Shown piece by piece: positions 35,979-44,663 of a stretch of 64,000 nucleotides of DNA. Each line of letters starts with the position of its first letter. The first letter of the stretch is position 1. Source of the stretch: Calditrichia bacterium (GTDB lineage: Bacteria; Calditrichota; Calditrichia; RBG-13-44-9; J075). Both the position numbers and the translations under genes were made by a program. The notes beneath the pieces were generated by a model. It saw only the letters and a list, made by a program, of their open reading frames with translations, was not told where the DNA came from and made no database searches. The DNA is taken from positions 62,001 to 126,000 of the forward strand of contig JANQRS010000017.1 in assembly GCA_028284445.1 (NCBI GenBank), read 5' to 3'.

Positions 35979-37709
35979 ATGGTTGAGTGTCATAACAGGC
36001 TGCCGGCTACTCTGTGGCTCTTTTTAAGCATCGCACTGGTTGGCCAACTATTCGCACAGGATGTGTTGGTCGAACTAAAGGAAATTTATCCTGAAGAAAC
36101 CCGCTATGCCGGATTTACGCTGTCGGGTGAACAGGAATTGGAAGTCGAGGCAGTGGGCCCGCATCGGCGTGGAAGATATGGCATGTATGCGTCTGCCTGG
36201 ATCTTGCGGACAAATGACCGCGAAGTGGTTTGGGAACTGTCTGATGCCAATTCGAAATGGGAGTCTCGCTACCTGCGCAACTACTCTGACAAGGTAACAC
36301 TCTCTGCGGGTGACTACGAAGTTTACTACTCGAACTATCCCGGCTATCGCTATCATTATAGTGATGGACACTTCAGCTTTAGCAAACTGTTCTTCGGTGA
36401 TCGCGATCGTGATGATGACATTGATTACGATGTCTTCGAAGAATTCAGCCTGGTTGTGAAGGGAAAAGGCCGTAGCCTTGATAAAAGTCAGGTCGCTGAG
36501 CGTCAGGAGAAAGTGCGTGATAAAGCTGTGGTGTCTCTAAACGTTCGCCGCGATGACAAATTTGTTAATCAGGGATTCGAGCTGAAAAAGGAAACCGACC
36601 TGATTGTTTATTCCATTGGTGAAGCCCGCGATGATGGTGTTTTTGACTACGGCTGGATTATGGATGTGCAAACCCGTGAAAAAGTTTGGCAATTCCGCAA
36701 TCGTCGCAGCGAACATGCCGGCGGCAGCGATAAGAACCGTTTTTTCAAGCGAACCATCAGCTTGCCTGCCGGCAAGTATGCCGCCTTCTACGTGACGGAC
36801 GATTCACATTCTCCACGCGAGTGGAATGCTGCACCACCCTATGATCCCGCATTTTGGGGGCTGTCGATCTTTGCCGACAATGCCAGTGATGCCCGCAATG
36901 TCAGTCTCTTCGAATATGAAGACCGGCCGCTGGAAAACGTCATTGTAGACCTGACTGAAATGCGCGATAGCGATTTTGCCAGTAAGGGATTTACCCTGAA
37001 AAAAGATATGAAAGTGCGCGTTTCCGCTTTGGGAGAGGGCACAAATGGGGACATGTATGATTACGGCTGGATCGTCAATACCGGTACCCGCGAACGCGTA
37101 TGGGAAATGAAATATCGCCGTACCGAGCATGCCGGCGGCAGCAGTAAGAATCGCATGGCAGATGATGTCATCGAGCTGGAAAAAGGCAGCTACATGGTGC
37201 ATTTTGTGACCGACGATAGCCATTCCTTTCGCGCCTGGAATGCTGCTGCGCCGCTTGAAGGCCAGCGCTGGGGTATTGTTGTGATGGGCGCAGAATCGAA
37301 TTTTAAGAAGTCGGATGTGGCTGAATACAAAGAAAAAGAAGACAAGTCTATCGTAGCACGTTTGACCGGCATTCGTGATTATGAAAATAAGCGCACCCAA
37401 TTCCGTATGAAGTCCGACGGTGAAGTTCGCATATACGCAATCGGTGAAGGCATGGATGGCAACATGTATGACTATGCCTGGATCGAAGAAGAAGGCTCCC
37501 GCAAAGTGGTTTGGGAAATGACCTATCGTAAGACAGATCATGCTGGCGGCGCTCGCAAAAATCGGATGTTCGATGATACCGTTTTCCTGCGCAAGGGCAA
37601 GTATGTATTACATTATGAGTCAGACGATAGCCATTCTTTTGGCGATTGGAACGCCAGCCCGCCTCGCGATCCGCATTACTGGGGCGTCACACTTTTTGCT
37701 GTTGAATAG
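35979..37709 (+). CDS. Secreted protein of four tandem unrecognised domains
   Basis: A 576-residue exported protein: signal peptide ends near residue 26 (VGQLFAQ). The mature chain is four repeats of about 130 residues. Repeats 2-4 share a strict pattern: (F/Y)DYGWI, then T/SREKVW(Q/E)(F/M)..R(R/K).(E/D)HAGG..KNR, a Lys-Gly-Lys/Ser-Tyr strand, then (T/S)DDSHS(F/P)..WNA..P...WG. Repeat 1 (about 28-170) keeps the frame (REVVWEL, GDYEVYYSN) but lacks HAGG and DDSHS and has an Asp-rich insert (FGDRDRDDDIDYD). The conserved His, Asp and Asn suggest a metal or ligand site in each of the last three. No known family is recognised. AAGGGG precedes ATG 35979 and a good terminator follows. Confidence 0.72.
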   Translation: MVECHNRLPATLWLFLSIALVGQLFAQDVLVELKEIYPEETRYAGFTLSGEQELEVEAVGPHRRGRYGMYASAWILRTNDREVVWELSDANSKWESRYLRNYSDKVTLSAGDYEVYYSNYPGYRYHYSDGHFSFSKLFFGDRDRDDDIDYDVFEEFSLVVKGKGRSLDKSQVAERQEKVRDKAVVSLNVRRDDKFVNQGFELKKETDLIVYSIGEARDDGVFDYGWIMDVQTREKVWQFRNRRSEHAGGSDKNRFFKRTISLPAGKYAAFYVTDDSHSPREWNAAPPYDPAFWGLSIFADNASDARNVSLFEYEDRPLENVIVDLTEMRDSDFASKGFTLKKDMKVRVSALGEGTNGDMYDYGWIVNTGTRERVWEMKYRRTEHAGGSSKNRMADDVIELEKGSYMVHFVTDDSHSFRAWNAAAPLEGQRWGIVVMGAESNFKKSDVAEYKEKEDKSIVARLTGIRDYENKRTQFRMKSDGEVRIYAIGEGMDGNMYDYAWIEEEGSRKVVWEMTYRKTDHAGGARKNRMFDDTVFLRKGKYVLHYESDDSHSFGDWNASPPRDPHYWGVTLFAVE

Positions 37710-37750
37710 CCATGACTGAGACAGTCACCGGCATATCTCCAACCCAGAAG

Positions 37751-37780
37751 ACCGCAGTGCTTAGGCGCTGCGGTTTTTTT
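37751..37780 (+). terminator. Rho-independent terminator
   Basis: Stem ACCGCAGTGC (37751-37760) against GCGCTGCGGT (37765-37774) with one G-U pair and a TTAG loop, then seven T. It ends the four-repeat secreted protein gene. Confidence 0.88.
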
Positions 37781-37808
37781 ACGTGATTCAACTTGATTTC
37801 AGATCGGC

Positions 37809-37865
37809 CAACTTGTACATTATAATTGTCACTTGGGTAAATCGTACACTATACTGTACAAGTTG
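37809..37865 (+). promoter_or_regulatory. Inverted repeat and minus-10 box upstream of DUF4143 ATPase
   Basis: CAACTTGTACA (37809-37819) and TGTACAAGTTG (37855-37865) are exact 11-bp reverse complements 35 bp apart, ending 13 bp before the start codon. A TATAAT box (37821-37826) lies between them. Either a pair of operator half-sites for DNA looping or the stem of a leader hairpin close to the ribosome binding site (GAGG at 37865-37868). Confidence 0.5.
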
Positions 37866-37878
37866 AGGTCTCGCCTGC

Positions 37879-39219
37879 ATGGAAAGCCTGCTGGAACAAT
37901 ACAATCCGCAATGGAAGAAAAAGACCGCCTACGATCACCTGATTCCGCGCATCAATTACAGTGAGCGGCTGATGCAGCTGATTGATCGTCGCGAGATCAT
38001 TGTTTTGCAGGGGATTCGTCGTTCCGGTAAAAGCAGCTTGCTGAAGCTGTTAATGAAAGCCTTAATGGATCGCGGGACTCCAAAAACCAATCTCTTCTTT
38101 ATGAATCTGGAAGACTATCGTTTCGGTAGTGATAAGAACCTCGAGACCCTCGACCAGGTCTACCAGGCATATATCAACAAGATCGATCCTGAAGGGCGCT
38201 TTTATATCTTTCTTGATGAGATCCAGGAGATACCGGATTTCGAGCGCTGGCTGCGAACCTACTATGAGCAGAATGAGCAAATCAAATTCGTGGTGACCGG
38301 TTCATCATCTTCATTGTTTTCGGCTGAGCTTGCCACCTTGTTGACCGGCCGCCAAATTGCACTCGAAGTATTTCCCTTCTCATTCCCGGAATACCTTCAG
38401 CTCCACGACAAAAAATTGCTGAAGCGCCTGGCTAAGCCGATCGATTCCATCTATCTCTCACCGGCTGCGAAAAAAGTGGATCCCTTGCTGCAAACCTATT
38501 TGAGCAACGGTGGCTTTCCGGAAGTAGTAAAGCATGACGAACCGGAGGCCAATATGCTCCTGTTGCAACAGTATATTGGCGACATCATTTTGCGCGATAT
38601 TGCCCGGCGCTATAATATTCGTAAAATTGAAGTATTACAAAAGCTGGCTCTCTTCCTGATTTTTAACATGGGCGGGGCCATCAATATCAGTCGTATTTCG
38701 CAGATTATCGGCAGCAACCGCACCACCGTTCTGGAATTGATCGCCTATCTGAAGGAAGTATATATGGTGTTCACTACCACCAGCTTTTCCTTCTCCGCAA
38801 GCGAGCAACTGAATACCACCAAACCGAAGAAAATCTATTGCATCGATAACGGATTTTATGCGGCGATCAATACCAGTTCCAATAAGGATTTTGCCAAGCG
38901 CTTTCGCAACGCCGTGTTTCAGCAATTGCGTTTCCATTGGCAGGATGAGATTTTTTACTGGCGAGGCAAGGTCGAAATTGACTTCGTTTTGAAAGACGGT
39001 TTTCCGATTGCGGTGCTTTCTGATGAAAAAGAGAAAAATAATGAGGTATATAAGCTCTTTCACTATATGTCCAGTCACAATATTTCCAATGGACTCCTCA
39101 TCAACTGGAGCAAATTGCAAATTGTCGCCGAGAACGAGCACAAGGTTCTCCTCTTGCCGCTCTGGTTGTTTTTGACCAAATCCAAGAAGGAGGTAATGGC
39201 ATATTATGGTGATGATTAA
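37879..39219 (+). CDS. AAA-family ATPase with DUF4143 domain
   Basis: A 446-residue member of the AAA_14/DUF4143 family. Walker A is QGIRRSGKSS (about 45-54), Walker B FYIFLDEIQEI (about 108-118), sensor 1 FVVTGSSSS; the middle has the family's FPFSFPEYLQL and YLSNGGFPEV. The C-terminal DUF4143 part includes IYCIDNGFYAAI and ends with a nuclease-like FYWRGKVEIDFVL segment (E-x-D...). These proteins are common, often as accessory genes in many copies, and their role is unknown. A conspicuous inverted repeat precedes it. The 3' end overlaps the next gene by 14 bp. Confidence 0.88.
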   Translation: MESLLEQYNPQWKKKTAYDHLIPRINYSERLMQLIDRREIIVLQGIRRSGKSSLLKLLMKALMDRGTPKTNLFFMNLEDYRFGSDKNLETLDQVYQAYINKIDPEGRFYIFLDEIQEIPDFERWLRTYYEQNEQIKFVVTGSSSSLFSAELATLLTGRQIALEVFPFSFPEYLQLHDKKLLKRLAKPIDSIYLSPAAKKVDPLLQTYLSNGGFPEVVKHDEPEANMLLLQQYIGDIILRDIARRYNIRKIEVLQKLALFLIFNMGGAINISRISQIIGSNRTTVLELIAYLKEVYMVFTTTSFSFSASEQLNTTKPKKIYCIDNGFYAAINTSSNKDFAKRFRNAVFQQLRFHWQDEIFYWRGKVEIDFVLKDGFPIAVLSDEKEKNNEVYKLFHYMSSHNISNGLLINWSKLQIVAENEHKVLLLPLWLFLTKSKKEVMAYYGDD

Positions 39220-39730
39220 CAATCAATCTGGCGTGTTTCCCAGACTGCTTGCTGTTAGCACACTGACGCTAATGATGCTTTTGTTATTCGGATGCGAGTC
39301 AGCGCCGGATGATCCCTGGAAAGATACCGGTGAATTGCAGAAGTTTAAGTGGCTTGCCGGAAGTTGGCAAAGCAAGCGCGGTGATAAATCGAGCATCGAA
39401 AGCTGGCAGTTGGCGGAAGGACCGAGCATGGCTGGTATCGGCATGTCGATTCGTGATGGCGATACCACCGTTGTAGAAACCATGACGCTGACGGAGGCAA
39501 ACGGCAAAATAGTGTTTACGGCAGATGTGCGCGGTAATCCCGCCCCGGTGCCATTTGAGATGGTTGAATGGGATTCCAGCCGAGCGGTCTTCGAGAATAC
39601 CGGACATGATTTTCCGCAGCGAATCATCTATTTCCCAATCGATGACGATTCATTGCACGTGCGTATTGAAGGTGATCAGAATGGGAATCTGCTGCATATG
39701 ACATTTGGTTTTACCCGCAAATCGCCCTGA
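39206..39730 (+). CDS. DUF6265-like lipoprotein
   Basis: A 174-residue protein with a lipoprotein signal (LLAVSTLTLMMLLLFGC, lipobox LFGC at about residue 30) followed by ESAPDD. The mature domain is a small beta-barrel like DUF6265: FKWLAGSWQSK, EGPSMAGIGMSIRDGDT, FEMVEWDSSRAVFENTGHDFP and IYFP. Family members are exported proteins of unknown role with a lipocalin-like fold. The start at 39206 lies within the ATPase gene (14-bp overlap); ATG 39212 is an alternative. It probably shares the upstream promoter. Confidence 0.8.
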   Translation: MVMINNQSGVFPRLLAVSTLTLMMLLLFGCESAPDDPWKDTGELQKFKWLAGSWQSKRGDKSSIESWQLAEGPSMAGIGMSIRDGDTTVVETMTLTEANGKIVFTADVRGNPAPVPFEMVEWDSSRAVFENTGHDFPQRIIYFPIDDDSLHVRIEGDQNGNLLHMTFGFTRKSP

Positions 39731-39902
39731 CGACTTTCGTTTGTTTGCTTTGTTTATAAGGGCGAATTGATTATAATTACAGGCAGTACAAATCTTATTT
39801 GTTTTGATATCGATCTTTAATTTTTTCCGCTGGAATTCTCACATATATTATCCGGGTATATATTAATGGTGAAATTGCCAGCCCGTCTCGGGATTACCGA
39901 AA

Positions 39903-42900
39903 ATGCGACTTTTTTCAATTATCCTTCTAGCCTTTGTTGCCGGCCTTTTTTGCCTTTCAACACCGATGTTGGGGCAAACTGAGGCCACAAAGCAGGCATA
40001 TCGCATACTCCCAACCTCCGTCCAGAATGTACCTCAGCCAAAAGCGACGACGCCGCTGCTTTACCTGTCACGTGTCCGCGAAACTACCCGCTTGAATTCC
40101 TACCTGGAAGTGCTCACAATTGCCGATGACGACACGCTGACCTTCAACAATATTATTGCCGCCCCATTTTCCGAGCAGTTTGTCAGCAGTGGCGAGAATA
40201 TCATCCCGACATTGAAAACCTGGGTGCGTTTTTCAGTGGTCAATGATATTGGCCGTGACGCTCGAATTTTTCTGGAAAGCCGCAACTGGGACTATGTTAC
40301 CCTCTATACGCCCGCGGAGAACAACCAGTTTGACGTCCGCAAAACCGGTTGGGGACTGCCCTTTAATAGCTGGGACGTGCCGCGGTCGCATGAGCGCGGG
40401 ACCCTGAACGAGTTGTGGATAGATGAAGGGAAGCAGATCACTGCCTATGTTGAGCTCTACAATGAAGATTATCCGCCGTCGGCATTAGAACTCCTGGCGG
40501 TTAGTCCAACCTACCTGGATCGTTGGGATCATACAACCCGTTTTGGACAGGGCATTTTCATCGGTTTATTGCTCTTCGTCGGTTTGTTCCACCTCTTTGT
40601 TTTTGGCAATCACCGGGACAATATTTACCTCAGCTTTATTCTCTATCTTGGTAGCGCGCTGCTCTTCTGGATGGTCAATTTTGGATATGCTTACGAGTCG
40701 CTTTGGCCCAATTCTCCGAATTGGAACAAACTGAGCGGGTTGTTCTTCTTCGCGCTCATGGTTGTTGCGTTTATACAATTTACCCGCCGCTATCTTCGAA
40801 CCGTTCGAAGCGCCCCGCAATGGGATAAAGTGCTGACAATCCTGTCATGGGGCATTGTCGCCCTGCCTTTTCTACGGATCATCATTGGTCCGGTGGTCAA
40901 TGTCTGGACGGTTTTGCTTCCGGCAACCTTGCTGGTATATACGGTAGCTTTCATCATTAATCTGCAGGTGCTCGAAAAACGCTATCCACCGGCCATCTTT
41001 TTCATGGCGGCTAACTTGCTATGGATTCTCGGTGGTCTGATTTACATCTTTGGGCAACTTCAGGTTATTTCAAATACCTCTCTGGTGCCACATGCTGTTC
41101 AGATTGGTACGGTATTGCAGGTGATGCTCTTCTCGTTGGGATTGATGGATCGCCGACAGCAGATCAGGCAGGCAAAGGTGGAGATGGATATTGCCTATCA
41201 GCGGCAATTGGCGGAGCGCGAACGGCGCGAAGCTGATCGTTTGCGAAAAATGGATAAGCTGAAAGACGAATTTCTGGCGAATACCTCGCATGAACTTCGC
41301 ACACCGTTGAATGGCATGATTGGTATTGCCGAATCGTTATCAGATGGCGTTGCCGGACGTATCTCCGGGGCCATGCGTGGCAACCTGAACATGATCATTT
41401 CATCCGGAAAGCGCCTGGCAAACCTGATCAACGATATCCTCGATTTCTCCAAACTGCGGGCTGATGTGCTGGAAATAAAAAAGCAGCCGGTCGATTTCAA
41501 GGCGGTTGTTACCCTGGTGATGGAGTTGAGCAAGCCGCTGCTACAGGACAAGCAGCTATCACTGAGCAATCGCATCCCGGACGACATTCCTGCCGTGCTT
41601 GGCGATGAGAATCGCCTGCAGCAGATCATGCACAACCTCCTTGGCAACGCCATCAAGTTTACCGAGCAAGGCTTGATTACAGTAACGGCTGGTAAGAACA
41701 ACAACGGCATGCTGGAAGTAATGGTGTCGGACACCGGCATCGGTATTGCCAAGGAAAAACTGCCGCTCATTTTTAATGCCTTTGCGCAGGCGGACCAGAT
41801 TCGATCCCGGGAGTACGGCGGAACCGGCCTTGGCCTGTCGATTACCCGCCAGCTGGTAGAACTCCACGGCGGAAAGATCAGTGTTGAATCGCGGGTTGGC
41901 AAAGGCACTACCTTTCGTTTCCTGCTGCCGGTCACTGCCGCCAAAATTGAGAAATCCGTCAGCGCATTTGATCCGGTGCTCACGGAGATTCGCGACCTGG
42001 ATGAACCGCGGGAATCTGCGCCGATTAACGGGCAGTTGCGCAATGTTGATGCGGAATTCAAGATCCTGATTGTTGACGATGAGCCCATCAATCGCCAGGT
42101 ATTAATGAACCACCTTGCCTTCGATAATTACCATATTTCACAGGCCTTTAATGGCGAGGAAGCCTGGAAGATTATTCGCAGCGGCGAACGCTTTGACCTG
42201 ATTTTGCTCGATATCATGATGCCGAAAATGACCGGTTACGAGGCCAGCCTTAAGATTCGAGAAATGTATCTACCGAATGAACTGCCGATCATTATGCTCA
42301 CCTCGAAGAACCAGGTCTCTGACCTGATCGAAGGCTTGTCATCTGGTGCGAATGATTACCTGACCAAGCCATTTTCCAAAAATGAGCTGCTGGCGAGAGT
42401 GAAAACACATCTGAATTTGAAGATGATTAACTCCGCCTATGCCCGTTTTATACCGCATGAATTCCTACGCACTCTGGGACGTGACTCTATCGTCGACGTG
42501 CTGCTGGGCGATCAGGTCCAGGGTGAGATGACGGTTCTTTTCTCGGATATTCGTGGTTTTACAAGCCTTTCCGAAAAGATGTCACCGAAAGAGAATTTCG
42601 ATTTTCTCAACGAATATCTGAACTATGTTACGCCTTCAATTCGCAAACATCGCGGCTTTATCGACAAGTATATTGGCGATGCCGTTATGGCGATTTTTCC
42701 GGGCGATCCCGAAGATGCCGTTAAAGCGGCAATTGATATGATCAAGCAGCTGAGTGAATACAACAAGCTGCGTCAGTCCCGTGGCGATGGACAGGTTAAG
42801 ATCAGCATTGGGCTGCATACCGGCAAACTGATGTTAGGGACCATTGGCGACGAAGGGCGCATGGATGGCACGGTAATATCTGATGCCGTTAATCTGGCTT

Positions 42901-43295
42901 CGCGCCTGGAAGGATTGACCAAGAAGTATGGCGCCTCGATCATCATTAGTGAAGATGCTATGATTAAAGTTTCAACGCTGGATAACTACCATTATCGTCC
43001 GCTTGGCAAAGTGCAGGTGAAGGGAAAACGCGATGCGGTCAATATATTTGAGATCTTTGACGGCGAAAACTCACACCATATTAAGCTGAAGGTCGAAACG
43101 CAGTCGCGCTTTGAAGAAGGTATGCGACATTACTATGAGCGTAACTTCGCGGAAGCTGTTGTCTGCTTCAAGAAGGTGCTGGATGCTAATCCTGATGACA
43201 AAACCGCCGGTTTATATCTCGAAAACTCAGCCCAATATGTGGTGACAGGAGTGCCGGCCAATTGGCAGGGGGTTGAGGAAATGAATACGAAGTGA
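39903..43295 (+). CDS. Hybrid sensor: 7TMR-DISM, histidine kinase, receiver and adenylate/guanylate cyclase
   Basis: An 1130-residue membrane signalling protein. Signal peptide to about 25; periplasmic 7TMR-DISM extracellular domain about 45-190; seven helices about 210-420; short coiled coil; HisKA with His463 (NTSHELRTPLNG); HATPase about 570-680 (DTGIGI, GGTGLGLSI); receiver about 720-840 with phospho-acceptor Asp770 (LILLDIMMPKMTG) and Lys in TKPF; class III nucleotide cyclase about 870-1060 (TVLFSDIRGFTSLSE, DKYIGDAVMAIF, DAVNLASRLEGL); a TPR-like end (FEEGMRHYYERNFAEAV). Both cyclase metal Asp residues are visible (FSDIRG and YIGDA). It joins phosphorelay to cAMP/cGMP production in one chain. 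Monocistronic. Confidence 0.9.
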   Translation: MRLFSIILLAFVAGLFCLSTPMLGQTEATKQAYRILPTSVQNVPQPKATTPLLYLSRVRETTRLNSYLEVLTIADDDTLTFNNIIAAPFSEQFVSSGENIIPTLKTWVRFSVVNDIGRDARIFLESRNWDYVTLYTPAENNQFDVRKTGWGLPFNSWDVPRSHERGTLNELWIDEGKQITAYVELYNEDYPPSALELLAVSPTYLDRWDHTTRFGQGIFIGLLLFVGLFHLFVFGNHRDNIYLSFILYLGSALLFWMVNFGYAYESLWPNSPNWNKLSGLFFFALMVVAFIQFTRRYLRTVRSAPQWDKVLTILSWGIVALPFLRIIIGPVVNVWTVLLPATLLVYTVAFIINLQVLEKRYPPAIFFMAANLLWILGGLIYIFGQLQVISNTSLVPHAVQIGTVLQVMLFSLGLMDRRQQIRQAKVEMDIAYQRQLAERERREADRLRKMDKLKDEFLANTSHELRTPLNGMIGIAESLSDGVAGRISGAMRGNLNMIISSGKRLANLINDILDFSKLRADVLEIKKQPVDFKAVVTLVMELSKPLLQDKQLSLSNRIPDDIPAVLGDENRLQQIMHNLLGNAIKFTEQGLITVTAGKNNNGMLEVMVSDTGIGIAKEKLPLIFNAFAQADQIRSREYGGTGLGLSITRQLVELHGGKISVESRVGKGTTFRFLLPVTAAKIEKSVSAFDPVLTEIRDLDEPRESAPINGQLRNVDAEFKILIVDDEPINRQVLMNHLAFDNYHISQAFNGEEAWKIIRSGERFDLILLDIMMPKMTGYEASLKIREMYLPNELPIIMLTSKNQVSDLIEGLSSGANDYLTKPFSKNELLARVKTHLNLKMINSAYARFIPHEFLRTLGRDSIVDVLLGDQVQGEMTVLFSDIRGFTSLSEKMSPKENFDFLNEYLNYVTPSIRKHRGFIDKYIGDAVMAIFPGDPEDAVKAAIDMIKQLSEYNKLRQSRGDGQVKISIGLHTGKLMLGTIGDEGRMDGTVISDAVNLASRLEGLTKKYGASIIISEDAMIKVSTLDNYHYRPLGKVQVKGKRDAVNIFEIFDGENSHHIKLKVETQSRFEEGMRHYYERNFAEAVVCFKKVLDANPDDKTAGLYLENSAQYVVTGVPANWQGVEEMNTK

Positions 43296-43316
43296 GTAAA
43301 TACCAAATTCCACCTT

Positions 43317-43477
43317 CACTACCGGACACTTTTAGGTTTAAAGGACCTTACAGCGTCATTCCCGCATGTTTTTAGCGGGAATCCAATCAAATTTGAGCGA
43401 AATGGATGCCCGATAACTACATTCGGGCATGACAAGTCGACGTTGCCGGTTCGTATTTGAAAAAGTGTCCGGTAGTG
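43317..43477. mobile_element. MITE-like element with 17-bp inverted repeats around GTCATTCCC repeat
   Basis: CACTACCGGACACTTTT at 43317-43333 is the exact reverse complement of 43461-43477. Inside is copy 2 of the 85-bp GTCATTCCC repeat (43351-43436). The termini differ from the 28-bp arms at 18003/18177, so the same core is embedded in two different shells. No ORF. Confidence 0.7.
43351..43436. repeat. GTCATTCCC-type dispersed repeat, copy 2
   Basis: 86 bp, CAGCGTCATTCCCGC ... TTCGGGCATGACAAG, highly similar throughout to 18043-18127, with a better first hairpin here (ATTCCCGC...GCGGGAAT). Confidence 0.75.
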
Positions 43478-43480
43478 AGA

Positions 43481-43529
43481 TTCCAACAGGAAAAATTCCA
43501 AACATATTTTGGAATTTTGCCTGTTGGAA
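43481..43529. repeat. TTGGAATT-type inverted repeat between convergent genes
   Basis: Arms 43481-43502 (TTCCAACAGGAAAAATTCCA..) and about 43508-43529 pair over 22 bp with one mismatch and a 5-nt loop. It sits at the 3' end of the rRNA methyltransferase gene and shares the TTGGAATT core with the repeats at 18003, 24821 and 46808. It could act as a bidirectional terminator. Confidence 0.65.
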
Positions 43530-43530
43530 T

Positions 43531-44655
43531 TTATTCTTTTGCTGCTAGCAGCGTATTAATCCCCCCATTATCCACCTTTGCAACCTTTTTTAATCCTAGA
43601 CCACTGCTGCGAATCAGGCCCTCATTATCACCAAGAATAGCAACTTTCCGGATATTATCGTTTGCCTGTACAATTTGCCCCAATCGGGCGTAGAGATTGC
43701 GTAAGTCTTTGTCTTTGCTGATTCGTTTTCCATAGGGTGGGTTGGTCACGATGCAGCTTGGCCCACCCGGCACTTGCATCGCTGAGAATGCCTGGCATGT
43801 GAAAGAAATAGATTCGCCGACACCTGCTGAATTGGCATTTTCCTGCGCTGCGCGAATGACGCCGGCATCGCGATCGCTGCCAAGAATGATTGGTAGCTGA
43901 TCCTTTCGAATATCATTGGTTGCCGCATCATGAATTGCTTTCCAGGTTGCCTGATCAAAGACCGGCCATTGCATAAACTGAAATTGCCGCTGCAGGCCGG
44001 GAGCAATATTGGCAGCAAGCATCGCTGCTTCAATTGGGATCGTCCCGCTGCCACAGAAAGGATCGACCATTGCGCTGCTGCCGTCCCAGCCTATGGCAAG
44101 AAGCATTGCGGCTGCAAGTGTTTCACGAAGTGGTGCTTTACCTGCCGCGCCCCGATAGCCGCGCTGATGCAGGGCGTTCCCGGAACTGTCAATGCTGATT
44201 GTGCACTGATCACGCATCAGGCGCACGACAATGAGCTGCGCAGATTTTCCTTCCGCACCGGAAGCTTTGACGATAGGAGTGGTCTTACCAAGTTTTTGTG
44301 AAATAGCGCGTGCAATTCGCTCGCCAACAGCGTCGGAGTGATAAAGGCGCGACTTTTTGCAGGTGACGCGAAGCTGTATGGGTTGAGCGGGACGAAGAAA
44401 TTTGTCCCAGGGGAGTTGACCGGCACGGCGAACCAGCTGCGGAAAGGCCGCCGCCCGAAAGTTGCCGAAGCGGAGCAGTATTCGATTCGCCGTGCGTAAC
44501 TGTAGATTTGCCCGGTAGATCGACTGAAAATCGCCTTTAAATTCAACACCACCGTATTCCTGCTTTAAAGCTGTTTCAGTCAACTTTAAGGCTTTAATTT
44601 CTCCGAGGGTTAAGTCTTCGAGATTGGGAGGACAGACCGCAAATAAAGTTTCCAT
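43531..44655 (-). CDS. RlmL-type 23S rRNA (guanine-N2) methyltransferase, THUMP domain
   Basis: A 374-residue SAM-dependent RNA methyltransferase. N-terminal ferredoxin-like/THUMP part (FAVCPPNLEDLTLGEIKAL; RVTCKKSRLYHSDAVGERIARAI), then the UPF0020 catalytic domain: RGYRGAAGKAPLRETLAAAML, MVDPFCGSGTIPIEAA (SAM site), LGSDRDAG and TNPPYGKRI (NPPY catalytic motif for base N-methylation). It matches the RlmL half of E. coli RlmKL (m2G2445) and the shorter Bacillus YpsC form, without the RlmK part. Distal gene of the long minus-strand run; 8 bp after the SDR gene. Confidence 0.85.
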   Translation of the reverse strand: METLFAVCPPNLEDLTLGEIKALKLTETALKQEYGGVEFKGDFQSIYRANLQLRTANRILLRFGNFRAAAFPQLVRRAGQLPWDKFLRPAQPIQLRVTCKKSRLYHSDAVGERIARAISQKLGKTTPIVKASGAEGKSAQLIVVRLMRDQCTISIDSSGNALHQRGYRGAAGKAPLRETLAAAMLLAIGWDGSSAMVDPFCGSGTIPIEAAMLAANIAPGLQRQFQFMQWPVFDQATWKAIHDAATNDIRKDQLPIILGSDRDAGVIRAAQENANSAGVGESISFTCQAFSAMQVPGGPSCIVTNPPYGKRISKDKDLRNLYARLGQIVQANDNIRKVAILGDNEGLIRSSGLGLKKVAKVDNGGINTLLAAKE

Positions 44656-44663
44656 TGTTCCGT

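Noticed and set aside
36804..37541. 245-codon open frame antisense to the four-repeat secreted protein
   Set aside because: The opposite strand encodes a signal peptide and strictly repeated domains; the antisense frame only reflects repeat periodicity.
41198..42091. 297-codon open frame antisense to the hybrid kinase
   Set aside because: Its sequence is Ser/Arg/Pro-rich with no family features and lies wholly opposite a conserved kinase core; it is a codon-bias shadow.
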